Positions 63,923 through 64,000 of a stretch of 64,000 nucleotides of DNA are shown piece by piece; positions within the stretch are counted from its first letter, which is position 1, and every line of letters starts with the position of its first letter. The DNA is taken from positions 1,510,875-1,574,874 of the forward strand of contig NZ_CP017639.1 of the NCBI RefSeq assembly GCF_001767255.1, in the 5' to 3' direction. The notes beneath the pieces were generated by a model. That model did not search any database, was not told the DNA's origin, and saw nothing but the letters and a program-made list of their open reading frames with translations. The DNA is from Corynebacterium sp. NML98-0116. Lineage in GTDB: Bacteria > Actinomycetota > Actinomycetes > Mycobacteriales > Mycobacteriaceae. A program made the translations under genes and the position numbers.

Positions 63923-64000
63923 TCGTCATCCATCTCTGCGAAGGCTTCCTCCACCGAGTCGTACTCCTCGCGGGACGCCTCCCAGACTTCCTTCGCAGCT
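63919..64000 (-). CDS. C-terminal end of an unknown acidic protein
   Basis: The last 26 codons of a leftward gene, entering from the right edge. The end is strongly acidic and helical (EASREEYDSVEEAFAEMDDD). Nothing more can be said about its identity. It overlaps tag by four bases at the stop codons. Confidence 0.7.
   Translation of the reverse strand, partial: AAKEVWEASREEYDSVEEAFAEMDDD

Overview
The window looks like a piece of a Corynebacterium chromosome. The evidence is the gene set and order: an rpfB-rsmA-ispE block beside tatD and metG, pmt divergent from rsmI, tetR-mfd near glmU-prs-rplY-pth, a gapB-type glyceraldehyde-3-phosphate dehydrogenase, an htaA-hmuTUV-htaB haem-uptake cluster with DtxR-type iron boxes, and mntABCD with mntR. 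A high share of genes has a TANNNT -10 box only 6-8 bases before the start codon, which fits the leaderless mRNAs common in this genus. I cannot name the species.

Layout. 1-4.5 kb: a Bax inhibitor-1-like membrane protein (partial), an OafA-type acyltransferase fused to an SGNH domain, a SAM methyltransferase, a lipoprotein and tRNA-Leu(UAA). 4.5-9 kb: mfd with its tetR, then tRNA-Gln. 9-10.2 kb: a visibly lower-G+C DUF3800 gene with its own strong promoter and a large leader hairpin. 10.2-13 kb: a multicopper oxidase and an MFS transporter interrupted by an in-frame TAG. 13-21.7 kb: glmU, prs, an amino-acid permease, pat, rplY, two pth genes around an antisense nitronate monooxygenase-like gene, and an FMN reductase. 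21.8-29.3 kb: prfC, a YihY/BrkB protein, a small unknown gene, mntR and mntABCD. 29.4-33.9 kb: a two-gene surface operon, a five-module adhesin-like protein and a membrane-anchored metzincin. 34-39.1 kb: gapB, a HAD phosphatase, a coiled-coil microprotein, a glutamate-synthase-like enzyme and mpg. 39.1-46.2 kb: haem region with hmuO carrying an in-frame TGA, an unknown membrane gene, htaA, hmuTUV, htaB and a 47-residue ORF. 46.3-64 kb: ppk2, a monooxygenase, a GntR regulator, an ABC-F protein, ispE, rsmA, rpfB, tatD, a DUF3806-like gene, an MFS transporter, metG, a BCCT transporter, rsmI, pmt, a zinc-finger anti-sigma-like protein, doxX, tag and the tail of one more gene.

How the parts work together. 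The haem region would capture haem at the surface (HtaA, HtaB), pass it to HmuT and import it through HmuUV. The enzyme that would release the iron, HmuO, appears broken by one nonsense codon. Manganese supply (mntABCD) is paired with its likely regulator MntR. The remaining blocks are mostly housekeeping: precursor synthesis, translation, repair and resuscitation.

The most unusual points are the two single-codon nonsense lesions, the adhesin-metzincin pair, the DUF3800 locus with its leader hairpin, the interlocked tatD/DUF3806 promoters, the 47-residue ORF coupled to htaB, and a Tag glycosylase lacking all four usual zinc ligands. No CRISPR array, rRNA operon, transposase or integrase was seen. 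No gene-free stretch exceeds 300 bases.
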